Counted from the stretch's first letter, positions 1 to 10,052 are shown. The stretch is DNA of 28,973 nt from Chara braunii (GCA_003427395.1 BFEA01001075.1:192275-221247); one strand, 5' to 3'. Numbers and translations: made by a program. The notes: a model not told the origin generated them from the sequence alone.

Positions 1-66
<66 letters not shown>
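1..66. repeat. (GA)n microsatellite at window edge
   Basis: Pure GA dinucleotide tract that begins at or before the window edge. It runs directly into an ATG at 66-68, so it would be the 5' leader of the following ORF if that ORF is real. GA/CT tracts near start codons are common in plant 5' leaders, but this genome has many GA tracts elsewhere, so position alone proves little. Confidence 0.95.
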
Positions 67-70
<4 letters not shown>

Positions 71-998
71 TGAAGAAGCGAGGTGTGTATCGAGCCTGCT
101 GGAGACGATGGGAGGAAGGTGTTGTGCTAGAGACGAGTCGGCTAGCGAGAGAAGTCTTTCTTGTGTCGTCTCGGGAAATGGACAAGCTTCTGGTGACAGC
201 ACTGACAGGAAGTGCGGGCCGTCTCGTCACCCGTCAGGAGCGGCGGCATTTCTGACGCTCTCTCTCTTGGGTGTGCTGAGTGTAATCCCAGACTCAGGCA
301 GTTATTACGGCCTGCGCCAAGAGCAAGAATGGATGACTTACCCGCAGGCAGGCAGCGCAGCGAAGGAGGCGGAGAAAGCAGCTGTTGGCGGGAGATCGGC
401 GCTGTGGCCGTTGTCAGACGAGGTGGTTTCTGTTAGACCTGCTTGTGCTGCTTGTGCAGAGGATGCTGCGGGAGGGATGGACACTGGAGATGGTAACCGC
501 ACAACGGGCTTTACTGTGTCGCCGAAAGGCGGGTTCATAGAGCGGGGTAGCCTGCGTCATAGCTGGGTCCCACAGGAGGAGAAGATAACCGTAGAAGGTG
601 GTGTTCCCGCTGCCAGATGTGTGACGGACAAGGCGCTGGTGCGTGCCACGCAAAATGCGCAACCTGCGGAGGATGGGGTTTGGGGAATGGTGCTGGATGA
701 ACTGTTCAGTGCGAGCGAGACGGATATAGAGGTGATCGTTCCCGACTTTGAATCGTCTGAGTCAGGTGATCACTCTGCTGGTACGCACGAGAAGAGTTGT
801 GGGAGGCTGGAAGTTGAATGCACCTTTAGATTGCTTGTGGATGCTTGCGAGTTGCAAGCCCAAGGCGAGGAATGGGTGAAGGAACTGAGAGACAAGCTCA
901 GCAATCCGGAGGTGAAGACGATATATCTTGAGGATCCAGCGATGGCGGCGGACAGGAACCGAAGGCTTCATCGAGGACGTTTGGCGTTGGCATTCTAG
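66..998 (+). CDS. Unidentified 310-aa ORF, possible exon or single-exon gene
   Basis: This is the longest uninterrupted ORF outside the transposon that is not made of simple sequence. I recognise no family. Composition is mixed and protein-like: a Cys-containing N-terminal part, a hydrophobic stretch near residues 59-74 (FLTLSLLGVLSVIP) that could be a membrane segment, and an acidic stretch near 215-245 (DIEVIVPDFESSES). The C-terminal third is helix-like (EEWVKELRDKLSNPEVKTIY). The ATG at 66 abuts the GA tract, and the frame is also open upstream through the repeat, so the true start may lie outside the window. The stop TAG at 996 is followed by non-coding DNA. A splice donor before the stop is possible, in which case the last residues would be intronic. 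It could be a real lineage-specific gene, an exon, or a chance ORF in GC-balanced DNA. Confidence 0.4.
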
Positions 999-1811
999 GG
1001 GCGCTCTTGTCTAACTGTCATCAGCGTCTTCAACCCTGTCCTCTCGTGGTATGGTCGGTGGCTTAAGGCGTGGGAGGATTTGGACTCTACACCTTCATAG
1101 GCAAACTGTCCGCTCTCTCTCTCTCTCTCTCTGTGTCTCTCCCCGTCTGTTTCTCTCTCTACCTACACAGTAGCGTACGGGACACCGAGAGAGTGGGGAT
1201 GTACTCCGGCCCAGGCGGGGAACGGCTCAGCCGTTGCAGCCGCTACTCCGTTCTAGGTCCAGCAGTGGCGGCTGCAACGGCTGAGGCGGCGAACGGCGAG
1301 CGGCAGAGGGACGGCGCTTGCTCTGTGTCCTTGCTCTGTGTCCTTTTTTCTCTTCTTCCTTATCTCATGATATTTCTTTCCGCTTTCACTCGAAGCAATA
1401 AGACTTGTCGCTTGCGCGTGCTTGCGGTCTTCTCGCCTGCGAGTATTTATCAGGTTTGCGCAGCTCCAGTACTGATCGGCTTTCTCCACGCTTATGCTTA
1501 CGCTTGGCCTCGCCCGAGAGCTAGGCAAATGGGTTGGCCTTGTGTTTCGGGTGTAAATCAGTCAAAGAGGGACGGCTGTGGTCATGCTTCGTGCGAATGC
1601 GGATCGTCTCCGGCGTTAAGGTTGTTGGGTGGGAGCCAAGGAGGATGAGACTGACGTGGTACTTTGGAGAGGAGGAGGGGGTGATCCTTCCGGCCATATC
1701 CATTCTGCTCCTGGCCGCGCATTGGCTACAGCGCTGTCCTTCGCTGTCGCGAACTTGCAATCTTGATGCTTGCGCTAGCGGGGTATGGTCGTGGATGTTT
1801 GTCCTTGTATA

Positions 1812-1815
<4 letters not shown>
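999..1815. other. Non-coding stretch with CT tract and hairpin
   Basis: No convincing gene. It contains a (CT)n tract at about 1113-1132 and the strong inverted repeat at 1226-1285 listed separately. The plus-strand ORF at 1070-1648 starts in the CT tract and crosses the hairpin. Its product is low in recognisable structure, so I do not call it. Confidence 0.5.
1226..1285. repeat. 22-bp inverted repeat (hairpin) with 16-nt loop
   Basis: The arms 1226-1247 and 1264-1285 are reverse complements over 22 positions with one T/G position that would pair as a wobble in RNA. Both arms contain the core GCCGTTGCAGCCGC or its complement. The loop 1248-1263 is 16 nt. The stem is far longer than expected by chance. 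It could be a small foldback element or a structured RNA. The stem is shorter than a typical plant microRNA precursor, so I do not call a microRNA. Confidence 0.85.
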
Positions 1816-1910
<95 letters not shown>

Positions 1911-1911
1911 N

Positions 1912-1965
<54 letters not shown>
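1816..1965. repeat. (GA)n microsatellite, 150 bp, with one N
   Basis: Long GA tract with a phase break near 1848-1850 and one ambiguous base at 1911. It produces spurious Arg-Glu and Ser-Leu ORFs on both strands. The N suggests the assembler could not resolve the tract, so its true length is uncertain. Confidence 0.97.
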
Positions 1966-1966
<1 letters not shown>

Positions 1967-2241
1967 GAAGGGTTGATGAGATCGGAATGCCAGCCAGCGA
2001 CTGCATCGAGGCTGTGCTTACTTTCTATATGCTCGTCTTCTGCAGATGCTGTATACTTTCGGTGACCCGAGACGTACCTGTTCAACGCCTCAGCCCGCTC
2101 CCTTTGTTGCTGGACAAATGGCAGCCTCGTATAGGCCGAATATAAAAGATGGCTTCAAATGGCTCTCGACATCAAAGGTTGATTTTGACAAGTGGCGGGT
2201 GTTGGGAAACCCTCGCTCTGGACGACGCACGAGGCAGTGTG

Positions 2242-2284
2242 TGACGTGTGTGACGTGTGTGACGTGTGTGACGTGTGTGACGTG
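2242..2284. repeat. 9-bp tandem repeat carrying five TGACGTG motifs
   Basis: Four full copies of TGACGTGTG start at 2242, 2251, 2260 and 2269, followed by a partial fifth at 2278. TGACGT and ACGTG are core half-sites bound by plant bZIP factors (known for that family). No gene with a clear start follows, so a regulatory role is only a possibility. Confidence 0.9.
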
Positions 2285-2289
2285 CGGCC

Positions 2290-3700
2290 ATGAGCATTGT
2301 CTCCAGGCTGTTCGGGGGCGGTCTCTGTCCCATCGTCGCAGCGGAAGAACGCGAGCTTGTGCATGACATTGAAATGGTCGGCGAAGGAGATGTGGTGTAC
2401 AGGGAGGAGTTGGGAGACAGTAGTAGATAAGTGCGGTGGAGAGCAAGGAGGGGGGGGGCGGGGGGTAGGAGGAGTTGAACAAGTAGGTGTAAAGGCGAAG
2501 AGCAGAAGTGGACGAGCAGAGTAGCAAGGGGTAGAGGTAACGGAGAGAACGTCAAGAGGAGGTGGGGTGGAGGGAAAAAAGAGGAAACTGAAGACGGGGG
2601 GAGCCATCCTTGTCGGGGGGTTTCGAGTCCGTACTGTTTCTAGCGAAAGCGCACATTTACAACGACGGGGCTGTGATCCACTCGATGGGGAGAAAGACAG
2701 TTCTTTGTGAAATCTGCTCACTGACTGGTTTTCAGCACGTGCCCATCTCTCGCTGCGGACTACTGCAGCGTCTCTCCGTCGCTATCGCGCCTGAGAGAGC
2801 AAACAGTGCAAAGATGAGCAATTTATTTGGTAGTGTCGCAATCACGGCTTTTTACAGCAATTCATTCAGGACCATAAAATTATGAAAGCCACTGCTACGT
2901 CCAGAAATTGTTGGGAACGATGTGCAGCGGAGGTAATTTGTCGACGAAACTTCGCTTGGTCATCATCGTTGACAGGAGGCTGTGTAAGAACTAAGAAACC
3001 AGCGAGAGGTGAGATGTGATGCCGCCAAGGGAGTAGGAGGGGCGGCAAGCAGGAGACGCAGTGAGCGGCAAGATCATCAAGTAGCGGAAGCTTTAGAGAG
3101 TAATAAAGAACGGAGTAACCAGTAGGTGGAGATGGCAAGAAATTAGAATGGAGATTGGGGGGTGCTCTTCACGGCGGAGAAGTACATCAGATTGTGCTGA
3201 GGAGCGCATTTGTGAATAACGCTGCCTAGTAACTTATCGCCATCGCCGTCGAGGTCGTCGTCGTCGCCGGCCATAGCCGTCTGCATCGTCTTGATCGTCG
3301 TCGTCGTTGCCGCGGTGACAGCCGTGTCGGTACTGTGAGATCGCCTCGCTCTCGAACTTGTGCAAGTGGAGCGGAGCTGAACGTTCTGAGAGCTTTCTGT
3401 GAATAATCGGCCTTTGGCCTCTGCATAATTAGCTCTCCACGGCCTTTGCGGGGGCTTATTGTTTCGGTCCGTATCATCATCATCGTCGTCATGATCATGC
3501 TGATGTTCGACGACGAGTGCTAAATTACTCGTCATCATCTTCGGTGGGTGCGGAATCGCTGCTAACTATCAACACTTGTCTGCGAGTTCGCCCTCGAGGC
3601 CTTCTTCAAACAAACGACGACGGACGAACGGACGTAAGCTCTGCCCCTTCTCGTTTGTCCTTTTTTGGTCATGCATGCGCGTTTCTCTAGTACTGGTACC
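2290..3700. other. Non-coding stretch with G-run and CGT/CAT triplets
   Basis: No gene recognised. G-rich runs at about 2450-2466 could form a G-quadruplex. Imprecise CGT and CAT triplet repeats at about 3237-3310 and 3475-3500 create Asp- and His-rich minus-strand ORFs that look like artefacts of the triplets. Confidence 0.5.
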
Positions 3701-3702
3701 TA

Positions 3703-3717
3703 CCCACCCACCCACCC
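3703..3717 (-). repeat. (ACCC)n tract; tight G-quadruplex motif on minus strand
   Basis: The plus strand reads CCCACCCACCCACCC. The minus strand is therefore four GGG runs separated by single T loops, which is the most stable class of G-quadruplex motif in vitro. C-rich runs continue at 3829-3890. Function is unknown. Confidence 0.8.
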
Positions 3718-3899
3718 ACGCACCCACCTTATCCTTGCTTCCGCATTCGCTTCCTCACACTTGCTCATCGACAGAATTCGGCAACATGGAGGGTCCGTGT
3801 GTTTGCCCTCCTACTTCCTCGTCCCTTCCCCCCCCCCCGCGCGCCGCCCTCCGCCCCTCACCCCCTTCCCCGCCCCGCCGCTTGTAGCTTAAATCAGCG

Positions 3900-4760
3900 T
3901 TATACGATTAATTATACGCTCTTCTTTCTTGGTTCTTTTTCTCCCGTTTTATATTCCTCTTTTTTTGGTCTGTCTCTTTTTTTTCCTCTTTTCCACTTCT
4001 GTTATTGCTCTTTTTCACAACTGGCCGCCATCTGTCCGTCGTCCGTTACAAGGGGCATCATCACCACACCACTCACGGAATGTGAAAACGGCAAAACATA
4101 TGGCGGGTGTCTGTCTCTTTTTCTATGTTTTTGTGGTTTGATGTCCCATTTTGCTCATTGCGGCAGTAGTCCGGCGAGGCCCAAGATGTGCGCCGTACAT
4201 CGGCCTGCCTCTCTTGTCCTTGCGTCCATTTGTCGCGCACCATTTGTCGCTCAGAGGGCTCGCCACCCATCTGTCGACAACTTTTTGCCTCGTCAAGTTG
4301 TCACTTTTTTTCCAAAGAAAAATCGTCGATCAATTGATCAAGCAGTATGCAGTCTCTCTATTATCCTGTCTCTTCTCACCTCCGCCCTTTTCTCCCTTTT
4401 TCTTTTTCACACATGTCCCTGGTTATTTCCGCTTTTGCACGTTCCCTCCTTGTTTCCTACAACCGTGTTCACATTTCGATCGAGACCCTCAGTTCCTGAT
4501 CTTTTTTTTCTCCTCCTCGATCAGTATCTAGTCGTGTAGCTTAGCCAGGTGAAGAGATGATCATTTCGGTTGCAATCTGGAATCCAGGAGGAATTCTCTT
4601 TCTCTCGCTGCTCACGAAGGAACTTAGGGTCGCGATGTGTACAGGAGGAGATCTTCGAGGCAGGGGGAGGGGAGGGGAGAGATCAGGATGAAGAGGAGAG
4701 ATGAATGTGGAGAAAGGGTAGGGGGGGTGAATGAGGATGAGGACGAAGAGGAGGGAAATG
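3900..4760. other. Pyrimidine-rich non-coding stretch
   Basis: T- and C-rich DNA with short homopolymers up to about 4540, then purine-rich GGAGG-type DNA at about 4640-4760. The ORFs over it encode Phe/Ser/Leu-rich peptides typical of pyrimidine bias. Nothing recognisable. Confidence 0.5.
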
Positions 4761-4847
4761 GTATCCGTAGGGGATCATGAGCATCGATCTTTTCGATTTC
4801 ACCCTCTCCCTGATATCTGTGTTGCGGCCTCTCTCGAAAGCCGACCT

Positions 4848-5078
4848 GGCAAAAGCAGGCCGGTCTTTCTTTCTCTCTGTCACCGCGGCGGAGATAAAAT
4901 GGGAGAGAGAGAGAGAAAGTAGAATCTCTTTACCAGCTGACCATTGGATTGATTGACGACGATCATCCCCAAAGGCAGCTGCGATGCGGACTGTATTGCC
5001 ACAGCCATTTCTTGCCGATGCTCTCTGGCAAAAGCAAGCCGGTCTTCCTTCTCTTTGTTCCCTCGGCAGATAAAATGG

Positions 5079-5142
<64 letters not shown>

Positions 5143-5245
5143 GGTGTCTTAACCAGCTGACCATTGGATTGATTGGTGACGATCATCCGCAAAAACAGGT
5201 GCGATGCGGACTGTATTGCGACAGCCATTTCTTGCCGATACTCTC
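4848..5245. repeat. Tandem duplication (unit about 179 bp) with a GA tract expanded in copy 2
   Basis: Unit 1 starts at 4848 and unit 2 at 5027, each with GGCAAAAGCA. Both contain GATAAAATGGG followed by a GA tract, then CCAGCTGACCATTGGATTGA, then GATGCGGACTGTATTG, and end near TTTCTTGCCGAT. They differ at scattered positions. The GA tract is about 18 bp in unit 1 and about 60 bp (5080-5139) in unit 2, so it expanded in one copy after duplication. No coding function is evident. Confidence 0.9.
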
Positions 5246-5249
5246 CCTC

Positions 5250-6197
5250 TCCTCTGTTTTCGCTCTTACCTTCCTCCTTTTCTACCCGTCTTCTTTGCCG
5301 TTTTTCTCGCGATTTGTGTCTCCTTGTGGTCTTGTTCCTGCTAGTGTAATACTAGTAATTAACGACGACGAGATTTATGGACGCTGCATTGTTTGGTAGG
5401 GAAGGGATCCATGGCGGTTACAGACTGTCGTGGTTAGGCATGAGCATATTTCCGGAGATACCTTTTTTTTTTCTTTTTTGTTGAGATAGACAAATGTATT
5501 TATCTATTCATCTTCGGAGAACTTGTTAATGGCTAACCAAGGTCGTCTGTAAAAGCCATAGATCGTATACTATAGTCGCGTTTCTTCCTGAAAACAACTT
5601 TTTTTTTTTTTTTTTTCTTTCACCTTGAGGAAAACTAGGAAGCGATTTTTTTTTTCTTCTGAATGCCGACTTGACCAAATACTTGGTACCGATTGATACA
5701 GATTGATTGACACCTTCATCAGTGGATATTGCCACAGGTCCAATAGTCTAATCGTCTTTCGAGCTATTACTACCTAGTATATTGAGCCTTATCCTTCATT
5801 TACGCGGCTAATCCAGGCAGGACTGAGTTTCTTTCCTTTCCTTCGTCTTGTTATCATACTATTTTTTTTTATTTTTTTTTTGCCAATGGCATAGCAATCG
5901 AAAAGATTTTCCTTTTTTTTCCCTATTTTTTTGAAAAGCTTGTCCTAATTTCGGCGTTAAGTTCAATCATTCCTCTCGTAGCACCACGCTGTGCGTAGAA
6001 GCCAGGGGTTCCTTGTATGCCTGCCGGCGGGGACTCTACTGGCTTCACCCGAAATACAACGCACGGTTATCATAACTGTATGTATTCGGGGCAATTTTGA
6101 GTCTAGATACAGCAGTAATGACCGTACGTTGTATTCGTGTGTAGGCAGTACTCGCTGGGTTTCTTGGATTATCGCTCCAGTTTCGTGTTTGTTATTC
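5250..6197. other. AT-rich non-coding stretch
   Basis: T homopolymers at about 5462-5478, 5601-5617, 5647-5655, 5862-5881 and 5912-5930. No gene, RNA or repeat family recognised. It ends at the first short inverted-repeat element. Confidence 0.5.
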
Positions 6198-6200
6198 TAA

Positions 6201-6322
6201 GAGCACACTCACAGTAGGACTTCCCTGGATGTACATGACCGCTTTCCGAACCGTGGTAGATGCACCTGGCCGCAATTACGTCCACAGAGAAGTGGAAAAA
6301 AAGTCCTAGTGTGAGTATGCCC
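6201..6322. mobile_element. MITE family 1, copy A (122 bp)
   Basis: The left end begins GAGCACACTCACAGTAGGAC. The right end is its imperfect complement and finishes GTCCTAGTGTGAGTATGCCC. The body shares CGCAATTACGTCCACAGAGA with the copy near 8812. Flanking triplets are TAA (6198-6200) and TAC (6323-6325), so one mismatch in a possible 3-bp target duplication. It has no coding capacity, as expected for a non-autonomous DNA transposon. Confidence 0.8.
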
Positions 6323-6431
6323 TACGAGCTTTCTTTCGACCCCCCACTTGGCCTGGGTGCAGTGTTTTTGTCGTTTCAAGGCGACGAGAGAAACCGAGTC
6401 TCTCGCCGATGATTCGTCGTCGCAACACTGA

Positions 6432-6567
6432 CACCATACTCACACTGAGGTACCACTTTCCTAACTGCATTTGACTCCAATGACGGCTAAAACCTTGATG
6501 AATCTGACTGCATTCACGTCCAGAGCTTAGTAGATAAAAGTCCTACTAGTGGGAGTATATTTGCCCC
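6432..6567. mobile_element. MITE family 1, copy B (136 bp)
   Basis: The left end CACCATACTCACACTGAGG and right end AAGTCCTACTAGTGGGAGTA are diverged family ends. The direct triplet TGA occurs on both sides (6429-6431 and 6568-6570), consistent with a 3-bp target-site duplication. The body retains TTCACGTCCAGAG. Confidence 0.78.
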
Positions 6568-6570
6568 TGA

Positions 6571-7306
6571 CTGTTTGCACAAGCTTAACCACTCTCAGCT
6601 GACGATCCAAGGCACAGAGGAAAACCGCCCTAACTTCTTCCCCCCGCGAAACCCAACGCTCCCTGATGATGAATTTTATGCAGGCTATATCTTTCCGGTC
6701 AGGTATTACATCCATAATGAGGGTACGTTGTGTACTGGGGGGTTGCGTAAAGGGGAAGACGGTAGGTTCCTGTGCAGGCAGTGGAAAACATCCCCGTTTT
6801 TTTCCCTCCTAGTGCACCCTCGTTTTGTTTTGTCTAATCATTTATTGCTGCCCGTCGATGATGGATTTGCTATCCGTCGACTGTTACCCGTGCGGGGGCC
6901 TCTTCTTCTTTTTTATTTTTTGTTTATTTTATTTTATGGGGATTTCCTGTGCGCGACTTGTAATGCCAAAGATTACGATTTCCTTTCTTCTTCCACTCGT
7001 ATCGTAATCTCTCTTTTCTCTCTCTCTCTTTTTTTTTTCTTTTTTTTTTTCTTTTGGATCGTTTTTTTTTTTTCGTCAGTTTTCTCAGAACTTTTTTTTA
7101 TTTCATTCGTTTTTCAAATTTCGTCGAGCTTTTTATTTGCCCCGCCCACGTAAATGATGACGATGCCAGTCTCACTCCAGCTGAACTGACTGCTGAAGTT
7201 CTTTTTTGCGTGCGGTTAATGGTTTTTGTTCAGCGTGTGTTAAGCTGGTTGGTGTTGGGTTAATGTTAAACCTGTCATTTTCCCTATCTGCCCATACTTG
7301 CCCGCA
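6571..7306. other. T-rich non-coding stretch between MITEs
   Basis: Long T runs at 6903-6945 and 7029-7140. The plus-strand ORF at 6575-7153 has a plausible first 60 residues but degenerates into Phe/Ser repeats from the T runs. No gene called. Confidence 0.45.
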
Positions 7307-7309
7307 TTA

Positions 7310-7431
7310 GAGCACACTCACACTAGCACAATCTTAAGTGTATCTGACCGTAATTACGGCCCTACGTGAATGTATCTAACCGCTTTGACGTCGTGAATGA
7401 ACTGAAAAAGTCCTAGTAAGAGTATATGCCC
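7310..7431. mobile_element. MITE family 1, copy C (122 bp)
   Basis: Starts GAGCACACTCACACTAG and ends GTCCTAGTAAGAGTATATGC plus CC. A perfect TTA duplication flanks it (7307-7309 and 7432-7434). It is the same length as copy A. TTA duplications with short inverted-repeat elements are typical of the PIF/Harbinger (Tourist-like) superfamily; TGA at the other copies fits a relaxed 3-bp target. Confidence 0.85.
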
Positions 7432-7480
7432 TTAGTTTTTCCGCCATTTACTCGTCTTTGGTAACATGTCATACATATAT

Positions 7481-7603
7481 GGGTCCTCGCTGCACTACTC
7501 TCGAAATGCACAACAGACAAAAATCATGGCGGTGTAGCTGTCCATATTCTAGCGGAAGATTCATTCTCGTTTTGCACATTTCGAGAGTAGTGCAGCGCGG
7601 CCC
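7481..7603. mobile_element. Foldback element, family 2, copy 1 (123 bp)
   Basis: Perfect 20-bp inverted arms at 7489-7508 and 7577-7596 (GCTGCACTACTCTCGAAATG), with outer GGG and CCC at the ends. The inner sequence ATTCTAGCGGAAGATTCATT recurs in opposite orientation at 10539-10665. No convincing target duplication. No coding capacity. Confidence 0.85.
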
Positions 7604-7824
7604 ATGTGACCGTTTCTTGTTCGAGGGGATGGTTTCTTTTCCGCACTGTCTTTCTTCTTTTTTTTCCCCCTTCCTTCTTTTTAATCCCCTTTTTGGTTCT
7701 ACCCTCGCTTACTTCCTCCGTTCCTCCGTTCCTCTTCGATCATCTGCAACCCCCTTTTCTTCCCCCCCCCCGCACACCCCCCGCCACCTCCCCCCACGTT
7801 GTTTTTATGCTTTACAGTTTTTTA

Positions 7825-8010
7825 TCGGAGTTACGCTTTTCTGCGCCACGTTGAAGTTGTTGCTGTTCATGGGCCTCTCCTCTCCTTCCCTGGATACTGT
7901 TGAAGAGAGTTTTTGTTTGGTCGGAGTTACGCTGTTCCGCGCCACCACGTTCAACCTGTCCTGAATGCTGTGGAACCAACCTCTCTTTCTCGATCTTTTT
8001 TTTGTTCTTT
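7825..8010. repeat. Diverged 96-bp tandem duplication
   Basis: TCGGAGTTACGCT, then a GCGCCACGTT-like segment and TTCAA or TTGAA, begins at 7825 and again at 7921. The remainder of the units is only weakly similar. The preceding segment 7762-7798 is C-rich and could form an i-motif or, on the minus strand, a G-quadruplex. Confidence 0.7.
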
Positions 8011-8081
8011 TCCGCTTTTCATTGCCATCCGGTCCTTTTCTTCTTTGATTATATTGCGGTAATTCTCTTTGAGTGTTTGCG

Positions 8082-8215
8082 ATTTTTTTTTTGTTTTTTT
8101 TTTGTTTTTTTTTTTGTTTTTTTTTTTTAAATACCACATAGTAGGCGATCAAGGTTTGTTTCCATCCGGAGCGTGTTGATCTTTTTTTTTTTTTTCCTTG
8201 TTTTTTTTTTATTGT
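8082..8215. repeat. T-tracts punctuated by single G
   Basis: Runs of 9 to 12 T separated by single G residues (8082-8127), and a second block at 8181-8212. On the minus strand this reads as A-runs with regular C, resembling a decayed A-rich retroelement tail, but no element body was recognised next to it. Confidence 0.7.
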
Positions 8216-8663
8216 TTTGCTTTGTTTTGGTGATCGTGCCGGTAGAGCCGTTTTTTCTTCTCGCCTCCTCGACCCCTGTACCCTTGTATTGTGCTTTGTT
8301 TGTTTTTTACGGAGTTCAATTTTTTGTGAATGCGCGAAATTCGCCGAAGCTGCGATTTGCTTGGGCCCCTTTTTTTTTTTCCCACCATTGTACGTAGTGC
8401 ACTCCAGGGGGAAGGTCCTAGTTTCCTGGATTCTGTGTTTCTGGTCGTTGATCCGCGTAATTTATCTATTTACGATTGAAGACGAAGACTCCAGCCTATC
8501 AGGACCTCGCCTCCGGACCGTCCGATATCATCGCCAGTCCACTTATTTTTCAGCACGATTTCATCGGATTATTTATTGGAATAAGCGGCGGACATAAATA
8601 CAGATACAGCTACAATGTGCTTGAGTGTGCGTGCTCGCGCACGGCGCGGACGTGTGTGGGAGA

Positions 8664-8770
8664 GGGAGGGGGGGGAGGGGGGGGAGATGCGGCGGGTGTG
8701 ACGCTCAGTCAGCGTGTCACCAGATCCCTACTCTCGCGCGCGCGCTGTCGGGGGGAGGGAGGGGGAGGGA
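8664..8770 (+). repeat. Two G-quadruplex motifs flanking a CG alternating tract
   Basis: G-rich runs at about 8664-8684 and 8750-8770 (the second is GGGGGGAGGGAGGGGGAGGG) each hold four GGG runs with 1-nt spacers. Between them is CGCGCGCGCG near 8736-8745, a Z-DNA-prone alternation. Structure potential only; no gene assigned. Confidence 0.7.
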
Positions 8771-8811
8771 AAGAGGGTGTTGTGAGACGCGGGACGGAAT
8801 GTAATCCTCTG

Positions 8812-8908
8812 AACTGGGACTTCCCTTGAAGATGTATAAGGCCACTTTTCCGACCAGGCATCAAGCACCTGACCGCAATCACGTCCACAGAGAAGTTGAC
8901 AAGCTCCT
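8812..8908. mobile_element. MITE family 1, degraded copy E
   Basis: The body matches copy A: GGGACTTCCCTTGAAGATGT at the left, CACCTGACCGCAATCACG and CCACAGAGAAGT further on. The outermost inverted ends are lost, so no target duplication can be read. Confidence 0.65.
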
Positions 8909-8962
8909 CCCGCCAGAATGCCCCGAGTCATTGCCCAAAATCTTCAATTGCTAAAGATTTGC

Positions 8963-9094
8963 GGCGGGAAACCGGTGGAGAAACGTGGTGGCAACGGCTC
9001 AAAATGTGTGGCGGGAATCGGCTGCGAATTCTACGTGGAATGGCTACTGCAAGGTTTATGGGCGGGAACGGCACAGGACATTTCTTGGCGGGAA
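8963..9094 (+). promoter_or_regulatory. Cluster of four GGCGGGAA motifs (E2F-like)
   Basis: GGCGGGAA occurs at 8963, 9010, 9061 and 9087, with related sites nearby (CCCGCCA at 8906 and GCGGGAAA at 9245). The octamer matches the core of the E2F/DP binding consensus TTTSSCGC on the opposite strand (known motif). No start codon or TATA box is tied to it. It may instead be a degenerate internal repeat of a transposon. Confidence 0.35.
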
Positions 9095-9125
9095 GGATGG
9101 GTCGATGGGGGATTATTGCTAACCA

Positions 9126-9235
9126 GGGGCCAAGTCCCACTAGATGGTTTTCTTCATTTCTGGCCATGGATCTGTATATTCCAGCCACAATCGGCGGTCA
9201 AGAATGAAGAACACACGCCAGTGGGACCTGGCCCC
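9126..9235. mobile_element. Foldback element, family 3 (110 bp)
   Basis: The left end GGGGCCAAGTCCCACT and right end AGTGGGACCTGGCCCC are inverted repeats of 16 bp with one mismatch. The body has no ORF. The left end recurs at 10884-10899. No clear target-site duplication was seen. Confidence 0.75.
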
Positions 9236-9434
9236 GGTCTATAAGCGGGAAAAGACAAATGAGAGACGAAACAAAAATCAAGCCGTCACGGCGAGGAGGT
9301 TTCAAACACCGTCTTTGCGGAAAGCGAAATGCACAGGAGCGTTCTGAGCTGTGGAGAGGAACGAACGAAGAACGCAAAGGACATGAACTTTCTTATATAG
9401 CCGTGATGGGCCGATTGGACGTTTGGAACACTGA

Positions 9435-9561
9435 GGGCATACTCGCACGAGGACTCTCCTGGATGTTTTTGACCGGAGTTTTACCACGACCTGGATGCAT
9501 CTGATCGCAATGACGTCCAGAGCGTTGTCGGAAAAGTCCTGCCGGTAGTTTGAGTATGCTC
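9435..9561. mobile_element. MITE family 1, copy D (127 bp)
   Basis: Left end GGGCATACTCGCACGAGGAC; right end AGTTTGAGTATGCTC. A perfect TGA duplication flanks it (9432-9434 and 9562-9564). The body shares CGCAATGACGTCCAGAG with copies A and B. This is the second of two TGA cases. Confidence 0.85.
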
Positions 9562-9564
9562 TGA

Positions 9565-10052
9565 GGAGAAGCGCATACACGCGAGGAGGACACGCACACG
9601 GGAGCGACAGAGGGAAACATCCTCTACTGTGTGCTCGTCTGTTTACTTTCGTACGCGCTTTTTGCTCGGCACTGCGGAGAATGTATGTATTTGTAACTTT
9701 GTATTTTGATGACGACAGTGCTTTTTGCCAAGGACGAGTGTTTTACTTCACAACACGTCGGAGCGGAGGAGCAGCAGCAGCAATCAATTTTCAACAGGTT
9801 GTGGACAGTTTTCGCTGCCACGGCAGTGGAAAATTTCCTAGTGAAAGGCCCGTCACAATGGGCCTCTCTCTCTTTGTCTCATCCCTGGTTCCCTCCTTCC
9901 CATTCCTCCGATTATCCTCATGTACGGTATATATAATGAGTGAGACTAGGACTGCATGTCCTCAGGTTCTTTTCCTTTTTCCTGTTTCGTCTTGTGCTTT
10001 TCTACTTCTTTCTGCCTGGGCATGTATCAGCCTTCCTGTCTTCACACCACCC

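Noticed and set aside
1521-2085. Ser-Leu and Arg-Glu repeat ORFs on both strands
   Set aside because: They are translations of the (GA)n microsatellite and contain an N; no codon diversity.
3143-3538. Minus-strand His/Asp/Thr-rich ORF of 131 aa
   Set aside because: Driven by CAT and CGT triplet repeats; no recognisable domain.
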